From Urophycis tenuis (lineage: Eukaryota > Chordata > Actinopteri > Gadiformes > Phycidae), in contig JAXIVH010000031.1 of NCBI GenBank assembly GCA_036785325.1, positions 1,443,657 through 1,507,656 of the forward strand: a stretch of DNA of 64,000 nt. The letters are read 5' to 3'. The notes below the pieces were generated by a model that saw nothing but the letters and a program-made list of their open reading frames with translations, made no database searches and was not told the DNA's origin. The translations under genes and the position numbers were made by a program. The first letter of the stretch is position 1; each line of letters begins with the position of its first letter. Shown here one piece after another: positions 12,980 to 25,400 of the stretch.

Positions 12980-13174
12980 AGCCTACAAGTAAATCTGAGC
13001 AAAACATTTAAACATGTTTGTATTTTCCCCACAGGAACGCTGTGGAGTGAGAGTGTCCCGAATAATTCTTTAAAGGCAGTGTCATAACATCACCCTCACA
13101 AGCCCATTCACCCATTCACACGGTGAGTAGTGCTGTAGTGTAGTCACTTCCCTTTGGGCTGTGTATAGAGAGGC

Positions 13175-13183
13175 TGTGTGTGT

Positions 13184-13249
<66 letters not shown>

Positions 13250-13264
13250 GTATGTGTGTGTGTG
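13175..13264. repeat. (TG)n microsatellite
   Basis: TG tract with single CTG and GAGGGTA interruptions. Confidence 0.95.
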
Positions 13265-13593
13265 CATTTTTTTTATGAAAGGTTAGGCCAGGCCCGGTAC
13301 CACTAGATGTAAAAAGAACATAAAAAAACAGAACTTCAACTTGCAAGGTTGCACAGGAAGGTTGATACAGTACAAAATGATTTTTCTAGCTGTTTTGAAG
13401 AATTCATACTAATTTACTAACTCAATGGAAACCCACCGTGCCGAGCGTGCAAAAAGCAAGTAGCTGTTGATAAAGAACACATTATTATATTATTTGCTGC
13501 CATTACAATACCCACAGGAAAAGTTACGACAAATACAGTGGTCAACTCATTCAATATATCTTAAGCTCTCAAGAATTTTCATTAGTCTGGCCC

Positions 13594-14060
13594 AAATGAA
13601 ATTAGCCTGGGAATTCCCATGCTGCTTTGCGCGCGATTCTCACTGCGAAGACAGCCTGGAAACCACCGCCCTTATTTTCCCCTGAGTTAGGGAACCAATC
13701 ACAGAACGGGGGGCAGCAAGACGATGAAGACGTCTATGCGCGACACCGAAGCTTGTAGCGTGTTAATCCAACATGGCAGCGGACACAACGTTACCGTTCG
13801 ATGCAGCCTTAGAAAGTGTATTAAGTAGCTTTTGCAGCAATTAATGTAATTTTAGTAGCTAATTTTTTGTAGCAATTGGCTATGAATCGCACGCAAAGCA
13901 GCATGTGAAGAACCAGACGCCATTTGATAGACATTCGTAGCGCCCAATAAACGGCTCTAGGCATTCGTAAACCACGCCTCAAATACGAGAAAATGCACAC
14001 CTAGTTCCCAGACCACCATCTCATCGAGATGTGGACGCGTCAGCCAGGCTAAAATGAAAT
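13594..14060. mobile_element. MITE-like element with 9-bp target duplications
   Basis: A 449-bp element at 13603-14051 begins with TAGCCTGG and ends with its complement CCAGGCTA. Both sides carry the same 9-bp direct repeat AAATGAAAT (13594-13602 and 14052-14060). An 8-bp terminal inverted repeat with a 9-bp duplication does not fit hAT (8) or Tc1 (TA); it is closer to Mutator- or Merlin-type elements, but the family is not assigned. The interior is GC-richer than the flanks and contains a 23-codon plus-strand frame (13773-13844) in a start-like context, discussed as a finding. Confidence 0.75.
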
Positions 14061-14139
14061 AGCATTTGGTCTATTATGGCCTACAACCTCGAATGCAGGC
14101 TACACCCCTGCTCTAGAAGTTTCCAGAAGCCCTGAAACA

Positions 14140-14540
14140 TATTGTGGTAACACTTGAGGCAATGAGGGCACAAACATGATCCATTCATTAACATTGGTTA
14201 ATACAGTAAAAGCATTACCAAACAATGACCCAACAATTTGTTAACATTTCACTAATGGTAATCATGAACTAGCATTACTTAAAGCAGTAATACACATTGT
14301 TAATATAGCATTAGCATAGGGTTTAGGGTAAGGGTTAAGGTAAGTGAGTTGACCCTATTATATAATGTATAAACAAATACTTTCCACATGAACAACATTT
14401 GTAAACATGTACACCATAAGTAAATGATTACTAGATGACATGTGAGTTAATTGTGTGTTAACTGTTAGTTAATTGTTAGTTCATGCTTATTATTGCATTA
14501 GCTAATGTTATGTATTGGGTCATTACTGTACCCATATTGT
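14140..14540. repeat. Possible MITE or other dispersed repeat
   Basis: The segment starts with GGTAACACTTGAGG, similar to the terminus of many fish MITEs. Its interior is rich in TTAGTTAAC/TTGTTAGTT-like short repeats and a GGGTTTAGGGTAAGGG stretch. I could not find the matching right-hand inverted repeat, so it is either truncated or a chance resemblance. Confidence 0.3.
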
Positions 14541-14964
14541 AGGCAGCTACAAGTCCATGACATTCAAACCAAGACATAGATAACTGATTTTGCACTGCTT
14601 ACATTTTAGACACTGGTAAATAAAAGCAAATCCCAATAGAAATCAAGCTTCAAACCATATAAGAACCATTCATTTCAAACATCCAATGAATTACCATCAG
14701 TCAATTCCATTTTGACATTCCCATTGATTTCTACATCTTCCGGAACATGCAGTGAAGAACATCCCCATGTGGTTGCTGTAATGTTTCTTTTGATTGCATG
14801 ATGCAGTGGACATGGTTTCTCGACTCCATTCCCCAGCAGAAGAACCACATGCATGGACGGATGATAGACACATGGATCTTGACAAATCCCAAAAAGTTTG
14901 TTCTGGCAAAATGCACTCCAAGTGTTCGTATTATTATCTTCTTTTCAAAAAGGCTTTGCTTTGA

Positions 14965-14966
<2 letters not shown>

Positions 14967-15006
<40 letters not shown>
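14967..15006. repeat. (TA)n microsatellite
   Basis: Twenty TA units, self-complementary. Confidence 0.95.
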
Positions 15007-15007
<1 letters not shown>

Positions 15008-15293
15008 TGTCTGTATATCTGTATCTGTATATATCTGTCTCTCCCCCCCTCACTCTCCATGTCTTCCTCCCTCTCTCTCACCCACCGCTGACTGTACTGG
15101 CTGTTCTTCTGTGTTTAGAAGAAAGGCCGTGGCCTCGTGGCTCCCAGGCAGGCCTGGGCAGAGTGCCTGTTTGTGGTGGCTGGCTTGGCACAGGATAAGT
15201 AAAAACAAATCAAAGGTCACAACACCTGATAAAGTGTTGGGGGGATTATGTGGTGCGCTGCACTGAGCCGACTGTGTGAGGGGAAAGCACTCG

Positions 15294-15305
15294 GGGGGGG
15301 GGGGG
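15294..15305. repeat. Poly-G run
   Basis: About twelve consecutive G, read directly. Confidence 0.85.
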
Positions 15306-15590
15306 CTTACGCATCTACCACTGTTGTCTGGTGTGTACGTGAACACATGCATGTGAAAACATATACACACGCATACACACAGACACAGGCATGACAGATG
15401 TGCAAATGATATGTGTGCATATACACACTATATTATATTTAGTGTGTACTATGTACTCACATATACATGGGTAGTATACTCACACTGCACATGTACACAG
15501 TCACACATAACCATTCTGGCCATTCAACCATTCACCTGCATGGTTGCCATTAAGGCTCTAATGTGCCCCACACATGGGTGTGCACGTCCG

Positions 15591-15601
15591 TGTGTGTGTG
15601 T

Positions 15602-15664
<63 letters not shown>

Positions 15665-15694
15665 CGTGCGTGCGTGTGTGCGTGCGTGCGTGCA

Positions 15695-15745
<51 letters not shown>
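15591..15745. repeat. (TG)n with (CGTG)n interruption
   Basis: TG tract interrupted near 15663-15700 by CGTG tetramers, the same compound pattern as at 1390-1716 and 19283-19412. Confidence 0.96.
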
Positions 15746-15746
<1 letters not shown>

Positions 15747-15811
15747 GAGATCATCGTTGGGAGGAAACAACCACTGCATGTTTTTTTTTTCTAATGGCAC
15801 TTTTATCCACT

Positions 15812-15894
15812 AGACAGAGAGAGAGAGGAGAGGGAGAGAGGAGAGGGGAGAGAGGAGAGGGGAGAGAGGAGAGGGGAGAGCAGGCGAGGGAGAA
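15812..15894. repeat. GA-rich purine tract / 14-bp minisatellite
   Basis: All-purine strand of about 75 bases with roughly 14-bp units (GAGAGGGGAGAGAG) repeated three to four times. Mirror-symmetric purine runs like this can form triplex (H-) DNA. Confidence 0.85.
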
Positions 15895-15972
15895 AAAGCC
15901 TGCTAATGCACAAAGGTCCTGGAGGAATCTGAGGTCTCCACAATGACGAGATAGATAGGGATGGATACAGAA

Positions 15973-15982
15973 CCCCCCCCCC

Positions 15983-16040
<58 letters not shown>
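15973..16040. repeat. Poly-C run plus (AC)n
   Basis: Thirteen C (15973-15985) continuing into an AC tract to 16039. Confidence 0.95.
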
Positions 16041-17516
16041 ACTAATACCACCACCCACCTCTTTGTCCGTCTGCCTTCATGTCCGCCCGTCTGAACCTCT
16101 GCTTCCGTCCGTCTGAAAGCGACGGGTAAAATGTGATCTGTGACCTCATGCATCACCGTCTATTTTGAGTCAGGCCATGTTGTTGGGCTGATGGTGAAGA
16201 GCAGTGTGGTGAGGAGGCAGCCGCCTGGACCTTCTCGTTCTGTGTGTTTCCTCTGTTCTGAGGAGCACTGCGCTGGTATCATTGTGTTGATTTCATCAAT
16301 CATTTAGCTTATTAAACCATTTTACAACCTCTCACATTCGCACGTGTAATTATGCACAATGCTCGCAATTAATCATGCTTCTGATAATGATGCATATTCT
16401 ACTCTACAGTTTTTTTTGTTTTTTTTGTGTGTTTTTTTTAATTGATGATTGAAAATTATTTGTAACAATTACTAGACAGCAATATAAAAAAGCTGTGGAA
16501 CCGCAGCGATCTGCGAGCTCATCTTGTATTAGCTCTGGCCTATGCATCCGGTCCTCCCATTGAGACAGGTGTCCGTCAGACCTGGCCCGACTCGAGCCAA
16601 TCACAGCAGTTGCTCTGACACGGGGGCGGGTGTTGATACGATCGCTGTTCAGAGGAGTGCACTATGAGAGCGTCACTGAGGAATCTCCATAAACAACCAA
16701 GATGGCTGCCGCTGGCGTGTCTCACTGTACTGTGCTGCTTTCATTGGTTGTAGATCAGTCCAATTGCTTCCAGAGGCATGTTGGTCTGTGCCTGTTGATA
16801 ACACCCCTTGGAACTCAAAAGAGGTTCCAGACTAATACGTACTTCCAATTTGGTCTGCTTGACATCAGGCTAATGGTGGGAACCACCCCAACAAGGCCAA
16901 AGCAGTCAGACATCACAGATTACCAGGACACTACACTGCTTCAACGCCCTCATCACCAGCACTGCGTCCACTGGCTGTGTGGAGCCACGCTTGTATTGCA
17001 CTGTCTTTCCCTCATCATTTATTCCCTACGTCCCTCCCTCTTCCCCCCCTCCCTCTCTTGTCCAGCCTCTGCTCCCCCTCCTCCCCTCTGGTCCTCGTGT
17101 TCCTTCCCTCCCATCCCTTTGAAGTCGGCTTTTAGGGTCAGCCAACAAGAAAAGAAGAGAAGAAAAAAAATCAGAAACGGAGCACACCTCATCCTCCCTG
17201 GCACAGCTGTTATAGTAGCGGATGGGAGGCTGGGGTTGCCATGGCGCCATCGGAGCGGCGAGGGGTGACTCCCGCTCTGCTGCTGGCCGTCACGGGGGCG
17301 AGGCCAGCCGGCAGCAGCAGCAGCAGCAGAGGTGATCTCCACTGCCACCTAATGGTGGAGGCGGCCCGCCCCTGGTCATGGTCGCCCCGCAGGCCCTGCT
17401 GTCGCTCCAGCCGCTAGGCAGAGTGGCTCCTGTCCCCCTGCTGTTACTCACCCAGCTCGCTACCACGCTCACCCCCCCGCTAAACGTGTGGAGCCACGCA
17501 TGGAGACACAGAGGGA
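16041..17516. other. Non-coding; a promoter-like motif cluster at 16597-16710
   Basis: No supported exon. CCAAT, GC-box and YY1-like motifs lie close together at 16597-16710 and a long pyrimidine-rich stretch spans 17030-17125. A 188-codon plus-strand frame from 16702 has no recognisable domain and runs through the pyrimidine tract, so I do not call it a gene. Confidence 0.35.
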
Positions 17517-17766
17517 TGTGAGCGCAGACGGGTGTGAAGGCAGACGGGTGTGAGCGCAGACGGGTGTGAGCGCAGACGGGTGTGAGCGCAGACGGGTGTG
17601 AGCGTAGACGGATGTGAGCGGACACGGATGTGAACGCAGACGGGTGTGAGCACGGACGGGTGTGAGCGCAGACGGGTGTGAGCGCAGACGGGTGTGAGCG
17701 CAGACGGGTGTGAGCGGACACGGATGTGAGCGTAGACGGATGTGAGCGGACACGGGTGTGAGCGGG
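17517..17766. repeat. 16-bp minisatellite, about 15 copies
   Basis: Tandem array of the unit GTGAGCGCAGACGGGT with variants (GCGGACACGGAT, GCGTAGACGGAT, AAGGCAGACGGGT). Variant types are interspersed, not blocked. Because 16 is not a multiple of three and the unit has no stop on the minus strand, all three minus-strand frames stay open across it. Confidence 0.95.
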
Positions 17767-18798
17767 CGCTCAGTGTGCTGTTGCTCCATGGCGGTAGCCA
17801 GTGGATACGCACGGCAGCTCACTGGTGAGATGATGCTCTGTTACTCTGATGGTCTGACTGTTTCATGTCAACTCTTTGAAATGCCACACAAAAAAAAAAA
17901 AAACGTGTTGATTTGTTGTTGTTGTTGATTGTTCTCTGTTGTTTTGCTGGGAGTAAACAATCTCTCTAAAAAGATTTTGAAAAGTATCTAAAAGACTATC
18001 TTTGAAAAAAAAAGAATAATAAAAAAGTACTCTTGAAACATTTCTGCTGACAGATTTGTCTGATTTCCCTCTAGGTTTCTCTCTCTTCAGCGGTGACAAG
18101 TCAATTCACAGATGGCTTTTCAGCCGCAACAACAACAACAACACATGGAGGCACGATAATTAGCTGTTTGAAGTATATTTAAGTTATTATCAAAATAAAT
18201 AAGGGGCAATGAGATTGGCTAATGTTTCTCTCCCAGCCAGTCACGCATGTCCGCTGTAATCGAAAAATCACCAGCAACCACAGTGCCATTATGCTCTAAC
18301 AAATGTTGTCCAACGTTGATCTTATATAAGCATTTTTCTTTCTTTTCTTTCTTGTTTTTACATATCCACACGTCAGATGGATACATCTTCAGGGCTCTCA
18401 TCACTCATCACACAGCCAACGAGAACACACCAACTGGTGGACGGAGAGGCACACGCATCCCTTTGAAGAGGTCGGATTATCAAAGCTGTCGTCGCTGACG
18501 AGCCCAGAATCCCAGATTTGCCGCGATGATACGGGTATACGGACAAAACACGCGACTTGGATACCAGATCGAATGTGATGAAAAAGTTTCCAACAAATGG
18601 AGCCGCCGGCATCCAGAAGTAGGCCTATAGATCGCACCTCAGACAGATGGCCGCTCTGCGCTGCGCAGCCAATTTACATGAACGGCAGGCTACCTCCCTG
18701 CCGTCACGCCACTCCACCTTTTGTCCTTGATGGCCAATTCCTTTCCAGATGTGTTTTGCTTTCTTTTGAGTGTAAAAAAAAACACAAGAACATTGTTC

Positions 18799-18800
<2 letters not shown>
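17767..18800. other. Non-coding, nothing recognised
   Basis: Short A-runs at 17888-17903 and 18006-18013 and unremarkable sequence; no domain-bearing frame. Confidence 0.4.
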
Positions 18801-19019
<219 letters not shown>

Positions 19020-19282
19020 ACTTTAAAGAAAGGCTGTCCTTAGCTCTGTCACAGTCTCTCTCTGCTCCTCCAGCTCTGTTTCACTGTGGATGCTGACAGA
19101 ATGGGGACACTACACAGTGGCCGTGTAACGCCAGCGCTGGCTGGGGGAAAGGCGTCTGAAGCGCCACGCCCCTCAGGTCGGCTGCTGCCGGCGGCGCGGC
19201 GGGCGGAGAGAGATCTGGAGACAGGAGGAGCGCCGCTCGCGTCTGGCTTTGAGCGCGCACGTAACCAACCATAGGCGCAGGA

Positions 19283-19323
19283 ACACACACACACACACGC
19301 ACACATGCACACACACACCCACA

Positions 19324-19355
<32 letters not shown>

Positions 19356-19371
19356 CACACACACACCCGCA

Positions 19372-19403
<32 letters not shown>

Positions 19404-19412
19404 CACACACAC
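19283..19412. repeat. (CA)n/(CGCA)n compound microsatellite
   Basis: Alternating blocks of CACA and GCAC with two CCCGCA/CCCACA breaks. Confidence 0.96.
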
Positions 19413-19670
19413 CATGTGTTGACGAGGCTGGGATGTGTCGTTCAGCATTGGGATCTATATCTTTATCAAAGGGTTGGGTGTGTTCCGTCAGAGCTCTATT
19501 ATTGATATGGATATGGCTGGTGTCAAAGGGCATCCCCCCACCGTTAAATTATACATCAGTCACTCTCCAACCGGGGTAGAAAAAAATACTTGAAATTCAT
19601 AGGGCATGGCAACATTAGAGCACAGCAACAAACCATATTGACAACAAAGCAAATTGAAAATATTCTACTT

Positions 19671-19740
19671 GGTGTGTGTGTGTGTGTGTGTCTGTGTGTG
19701 TCGGGGGTGTGGGTGTGTGTGGGTGTGTTATAGTGTGTGT
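19671..19740. repeat. Imperfect (TG)n
   Basis: TG tract with TCGGGGG and GGG interruptions. Confidence 0.9.
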
Positions 19741-21717
19741 TAGTTCAAACTGTTAACTGAGCATAATCACAAATCCAATCACATTGAACCAGACCACGCT
19801 ATGTTTTTTTTTTTTTTCAATGTTTGACAAAAAAATAAAGTAGAAAACCTGCAGCTTTTTCCCTTCGGCTGTTTTGCTGTCATTGGTCTTGACCGTGTTT
19901 GTTTTTAGAAATCACCCTCTATTTCAGATATGGGTGAGTAGACGGCATTCATGGTTCAGAACATCTAGTCTCACAAAGCAGCCTCGCTCATTTACTGTCA
20001 TGTGATAAATACAGAGATGGACAGTCCACCATCTCCCAAAGTTTGTGTTGCCGATTGGGTTGGTAGAGCCCTTTGTTTTTGCAAGCCAATTATTGTTTTC
20101 CTGCCTGTCTGAAAACTTATGGAGGGAAATTGCATGTTCTATTTTCCTTTCTGTTTTGAGTAAATGAGGGGATTCAGATATGGTAATCTACATTCAGTGA
20201 AAAACATGATATAAGTAATTGCTGGAAAGCAATTGTTGGTCTGCTGCCAATACAATTTATGAATCTCATACCAATTGCGCAGCTTAAAATATTTTTTATC
20301 TAACATTATGTGTATCTTGTCTATTTGTAAAGTAGCTTAATTAGAGGAAATAATTATCAACTATCAGCCAACGTTACTAATTATTCTTCTGTTAATTATA
20401 GACATATATTGCTTTTGGTTAATTAATGTAGGTATTAATGAATAAAACAAGTTAATCAATGAATGGTTCAATCAATCACCTAATTAATACATTAAACTAT
20501 GTTTTACTTGAACAACGAAATCGAAAGAAATTGAAATGCAATGCTGTTTGAAAACATATCAATCAATCTAGTCAGTATGTACCGCATCCAACAGACTAGT
20601 ACTGCCCTCAATTAATATTAGAACAACACTGAAAATAAATGGAAAAACTATTATAGAAATAATACGTAAAAAGGAAATCATATCTCAGCAAACACAATTA
20701 TATGGTGCCATTATCAAAATAAATAAGGCATATTTTTGGACTAAATCCAAACATTGTATTTGGATCAGCTGCACCTTCCCAGAGCAGTTATGGTTAACCA
20801 GGCAGGAAGAATCCGCAGTGAGGATTTCAACCACACGGCAATCCCCTGTAGGCAAGCATGGGCTTTTAATCTGAGACGCCAAAAAAACACTCCCTAAACC
20901 CAATGGCATCATCCTCTTTCTACCCTACTGCCAATCTCCTCAACACCACATGCTCAGAGCCTCAACCTTGACACTATCTGTGGTGACCACAGGCCACGCG
21001 CCTCGCAGACCATCGACACCCCACACACAGCATGTGTGAGTGACTGGGGCATCACCTATAGGCTCTGACCCCATTTCTAGTTTTTCTGGTTACTGTATAT
21101 TTTACCACCTGTAAAACCCGCACTGCCTCTCTCTCCCCACACCGTAATGTAACATCATCCACACAACTCCACACGGCTCACAAACGCCCCTCTGTGGTTG
21201 TGAGGCATCTGACCATTCTCTAAATGTATATCATAGTACTACTGTATTATCATATGTATTGTATGCGTTTCAGCCACATGCATCCCTAGAGCAGGTCTAC
21301 AGCGTGGTCCCTCCCAAGAGAACTGCTATGGACCCTGGCATCGCTGAACACAAGCAGTGTGTGTGTATCTTGATGAGGTTCTGTGATGCCCCCCCCCGTG
21401 AAGTGTGTATAAATGACATATATGTTTGCACCGTATGGTACGGATCGCACCCCCTGTCCTTGAGACTTGTGTGTTGCTGAAGCACAAGAGACTCAGCTGC
21501 AGGTGCAGGAGGACTGATAATTGTTCAAATGAATGCATCTTTAAATGGTGTGAAATGATGGCGAGGCTGGAAATCACACTCCCTGGCAGGAGCAAGTGAG
21601 AGTGTTGAAAGGTCTCTGAAGCTGTTGTAGAGCCCAGTGTGGGGTGGAATGCTGCAATGATGGGACTTTAATGGAGTCCAATTACCACCAACTAGTTACC
21701 ACTACAATGATGATAGA
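19741..21717. other. 2 kb non-coding, nothing recognised
   Basis: Mostly AT-rich, with many TTAATTAA-type stretches at 20330-20480. No coding exon recognised. Confidence 0.4.
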
Positions 21718-21790
<73 letters not shown>

Positions 21791-21808
21791 TTAATAATAA
21801 TATTAATA
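21718..21808. repeat. (AAT)n microsatellite
   Basis: Pure AAT units to 21791, then ATTAAT variants. Confidence 0.96.
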
Positions 21809-22144
21809 ACAGCAATAATACATGGGCACTCAAAGACACTTTAGATGATATGAAAAATACATGAAATATCCCAGTAAAAACAGCAAAACATCAGTAAAAG
21901 TGATGTTAAAAGTGTAGAAGCATAATTTAAAAAACAAGTGAAAATGGAGAGAAAGTTAAGGTTACAGAGTTTGAAACCTGTTTCAAACAGGGTTTTTTTC
22001 ATGCATTCTGTGATCTTCCTTCCTAATGCTTTCTCCTGGTTCAGCTAATGAGCGTCAAATGTTGCAATCCAGTCCCTACCCCTTGTTTGTTGAACAGCAC
22101 AAAGTCCATTGCATCTGCTGCTGTTGGATTTTGAAAATAAACTC

Positions 22145-22490
22145 TATAATCTGCGTAGATCAGCCTTCAGAAAGTATTTCCCATATACATGTGCCAGTAA
22201 TCTGCGTTCCCATTGGTCACACCCCCGTTGCTTCGCAGCAGCAGGCTGGTGTCTGTGGCGAACTGTTTAGCCAGCTCCTTGGCACAACATCACAATCACA
22301 GACCAACACCGTGAACATGGCATAACCAGACCCTGGAAGTGATTTGGAATATCAAGTGGAAAGCTACTTGGCTGAACCATGTCTGTTGAACCGTGGTAAA
22401 CATAAAAAGAGCTGCGGGATGTGACCAATGGGAATGGGGCTTATTGATATGTGAAATAATAGGCAGATCTACTTGCATATGAAAATTAGA
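22145..22490. repeat. Imperfect inverted repeat (possible old MITE)
   Basis: Arms of roughly 65 bp face each other around 22150-22222 and 22420-22480. The innermost 15 bp are perfect (TTCCCATTGGTCACA at 22208-22222 against its complement at 22420-22434) and the outer GTAGATC(A/T)GCC motifs also match. The spacer is about 200 bp. This is what a decayed miniature transposon would leave, but no target duplication was found. Confidence 0.45.
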
Positions 22491-23310
22491 ATTTTATGAA
22501 AACTGACAATGGAAATATAAAATAAATGCAGAAAAATGACTATTGTATATAAATACATATCATAATAATAGTTAGAAAATGTGATCTTGAAACGTTTTTT
22601 CAGCCTGCAGGTGAATGGAGGATCAAAACTATAAAAATGCTAATTATGCTAATTATGCTAATTTAACTTTTTGGGAAGTGGATTTTAACCTCTGATTGGC
22701 TGATAGTGTTCAGTGCCTGCCCGTGAAGCATGGGTGTGACACACCTGTCCTCCATTCATTGAAACTGAATTGAAGGGGCGTTTACAGGAAGCCGGCAGCC
22801 CCGCCCAAAAATTGTACAAAACATGAAAGCATATTTTTAAAGGCGGGTTCGGGCAGTTTTGTGATCCTGAAATTTGGTTGTTAGTTATTTTTCAAAGGGT
22901 CACCAAAGCAGGTTTGGAAGAATTTTGGAAACCAGTCCTTAAAGTCTTCATTTGTATATGTTGGCCACTTTTGCAGCCTGAAATACATTGTGTGACAGCT
23001 TAAATGGAGCCTCATCTGCCCGTCAACAGGCCTGTGAAGGGAACACTCCGCAGTAACCTGCTCAAGCAGACAGTGGACAACACTGTGTGGAGCTGGGGAG
23101 GAGTGATGTTGAACTAAAAACGCTCTCCTCTCCTTTATAGTTCTTAGTCTGCTTTGGAAGCCAGCCAAAGACTAATTAGGATTCAGGCTGTGTGGCTGAC
23201 AGCCTTCCAGCACCTGGGTCTATAAACATCCAGCTTTACTGATCCAAATGAAAGAAAAACAGGATGCTTTTGGCCTGTGTGCTTTGCACAAGTGTGCCAG
23301 CTAGTGCGCA
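22491..23310. other. Non-coding, nothing recognised
   Basis: Contains a three-copy 9-bp repeat (GCTAATTAT) at 22638-22663; otherwise unremarkable. Confidence 0.4.
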
Positions 23311-23338
23311 CCACACCACACACACAACACACACACAC

Positions 23339-23412
<74 letters not shown>

Positions 23413-23490
23413 GCATATGTACACCACACACACATGCACATTATCTCTTTCACACACACACACACACACAAACACACACGCATATGTACA

Positions 23491-23533
<43 letters not shown>
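23311..23533. repeat. (CA)n microsatellite with a repeated GCATATGTACACC block
   Basis: CA tract in which the interruption GCATATGTACACCACACACA appears twice (about 23412 and 23480), indicating block duplication inside the array. Confidence 0.96.
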
Positions 23534-23537
<4 letters not shown>

Positions 23538-24738
23538 GTGAGGTGTAGCAAACAGATGGAGGAAACGCTTGCAATGGCCTCTTTAGTCATTTTTTTATTC
23601 ATTCCAAAGGTGTTTTTTTGCTCTTTAATTGCATATTTTGCATATACATAGTAGCATCTCATGTTGACCGTCAAATTAGACTAACCATAGCCTCTCTTTC
23701 TGCTGGAGGTCAGAGAGATCACAACTCTCCCAATGAATTATTTAATTATTATGATATTAAATTATTGCTTTATTTTCCCCCAGGGGTGTGAATGCTTTTG
23801 AGAGTTTCCATTATTCATGTTGAATCTGTCCACCTTCCACTCTGACTCTCACAGTGCTCGGCTGCAACAGGAATTACAAAATAAAAGTGGCGGTGGTTTG
23901 CCTTGCTTCTTTAATTCATTGATGTGCTTAATGATTTCCGTAATCTAGTGCAGACTTTGTACAATCACACGATAACACAGAACAACTAGACTTGGAGCCT
24001 GGGACCACTTGGGAAGGGACATGAAAGCATCCTGGTACCACAGCGCTGAGGCACACCAGACAACATGAGCCAAGGCAAAATGATGCCGGGAACAAAATTG
24101 ATTGAAAACATAGGACTTAATGCGCGCAAAACACAATGAAAGTGTGCGTTAAATCCTGGTTGTTCTTTGGCCACGTGACCATTAGAATATTGATGGCGCT
24201 GAGTCGCCGGCCCATCAATCCATTTGATTTGATGTTTTAACGTCTGCCCGTCTTCCGATGCACTCGCCCCAGTTGAAGTTGCTCTGTTTCATTTAGCCAT
24301 CACGGGCCGTGTGAAATATGACTAACCCCCATCCAGGCAGTGATAAATTCAGAGAGAGAGAGAGAGAGTGGGAGGGAGGAGTGGCATGATTTAAATGATT
24401 GTGCAGTTAACAAGAGGAAACAAAACCAGAAATGATGGCTCTGGATGGGAGCCAGGGGGAAAACAAAAGCCGCGCTCATTGAGATGCGCTGATACTCCAC
24501 CGTGTGAGGCTCCAGCTCCCTGAGCACGTACAGGGCTTTGTCTAAGAAAAAAGACAAAGTATGTTTTTATTTTCTCTTTTCTTTCCCGGTGTGCTGCTAA
24601 GGTGACGCGAACCCTGAAATGGTGGGCGACAAAACTCTGACAGCTCTGATAATATGAACTCCACAATATTTGATGTACTCGTTTGCTTGGACAGTTTCCT
24701 TCTCCCCGTCCAAATGGATGCGTTCATCAGAATGGCAA

Positions 24739-24740
<2 letters not shown>
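23534..24740. other. Non-coding, nothing recognised
   Basis: No domain-bearing frame. 23880-24260 is low in simple repeats and of mixed composition; it could be conserved non-coding DNA but that cannot be judged here. Confidence 0.4.
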
Positions 24741-24965
<225 letters not shown>

Positions 24966-24980
24966 TAATTATTTTAATTA

Positions 24981-25022
24981 TTAATTAATCTTAGTCTGTG
25001 AATAAAGACTAAGATTAATTAA
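24981..25022. repeat. Perfect hairpin, 17-bp stem and 8-nt loop
   Basis: TTAATTAATCTTAGTCT (24981-24997) is followed after eight bases by its exact reverse complement (25006-25022). It sits between the TG tract and a decayed tandem array. Confidence 0.95.
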
Positions 25023-25400
25023 CAACAGTACAGTTAGTAAGTGAACTAATAGACCCTCAAACAATAAAACATTATAACAAGATAACAAGTTAATAAACTA
25101 ATAGACCCTTTAATAATATAACATTATGACAAGGTAGTGAACTAATAGACCGTCAAATAATGAAACAGCCTGACAAGTTGGAGAACAAATATAAACCATT
25201 TCATAATATAACATTCTAAAAGGTTTGCAAACTAATAGACCCTTTAATAACATTTAGACAAGTTGGATAACTAACAGACCATTTCATAATATAACATTTG
25301 AAGAACTTTGCAAACTAAAAAACCCTTTCACAACACCAAGTTAGTAAATTAATAGACCCTTTCACATTAACAAGTTAGTGAACTCATGGAACCTTTCACA
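25023..25400. repeat. Decayed tandem array, about nine 35-52-bp units
   Basis: A core like AACTAATAGACCCTTTAATAA followed by TATAACATT and ACAAGTTAGT recurs at about 25051, 25103, 25147, 25191, 25237, 25276, 25318, 25353 and 25388. Units have diverged by substitution and indel, so this is an old minisatellite or satellite fragment. Confidence 0.8.

Noticed and set aside
14330..14345. GGGTTTAGGGTAAGGG resembling telomere repeats
   Set aside because: Only two or three degenerate units within a probable dispersed repeat; not an interstitial telomere array.
16702..17268. 188-codon frame starting MAAAGVSHCTVLLSLV
   Set aside because: No recognisable domain, runs into a pyrimidine-rich low-complexity stretch, and is not supported by any splice or similarity signal I can see.
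17290..17822. Three minus-strand frames with His-Pro-Ser repeats
   Set aside because: Explained by the stop-free 16-bp minisatellite.
25023..25400. CRISPR-like regular repeats
   Set aside because: Unit length and sequence vary, there are no unique spacers of constant size, and the genome is eukaryotic.
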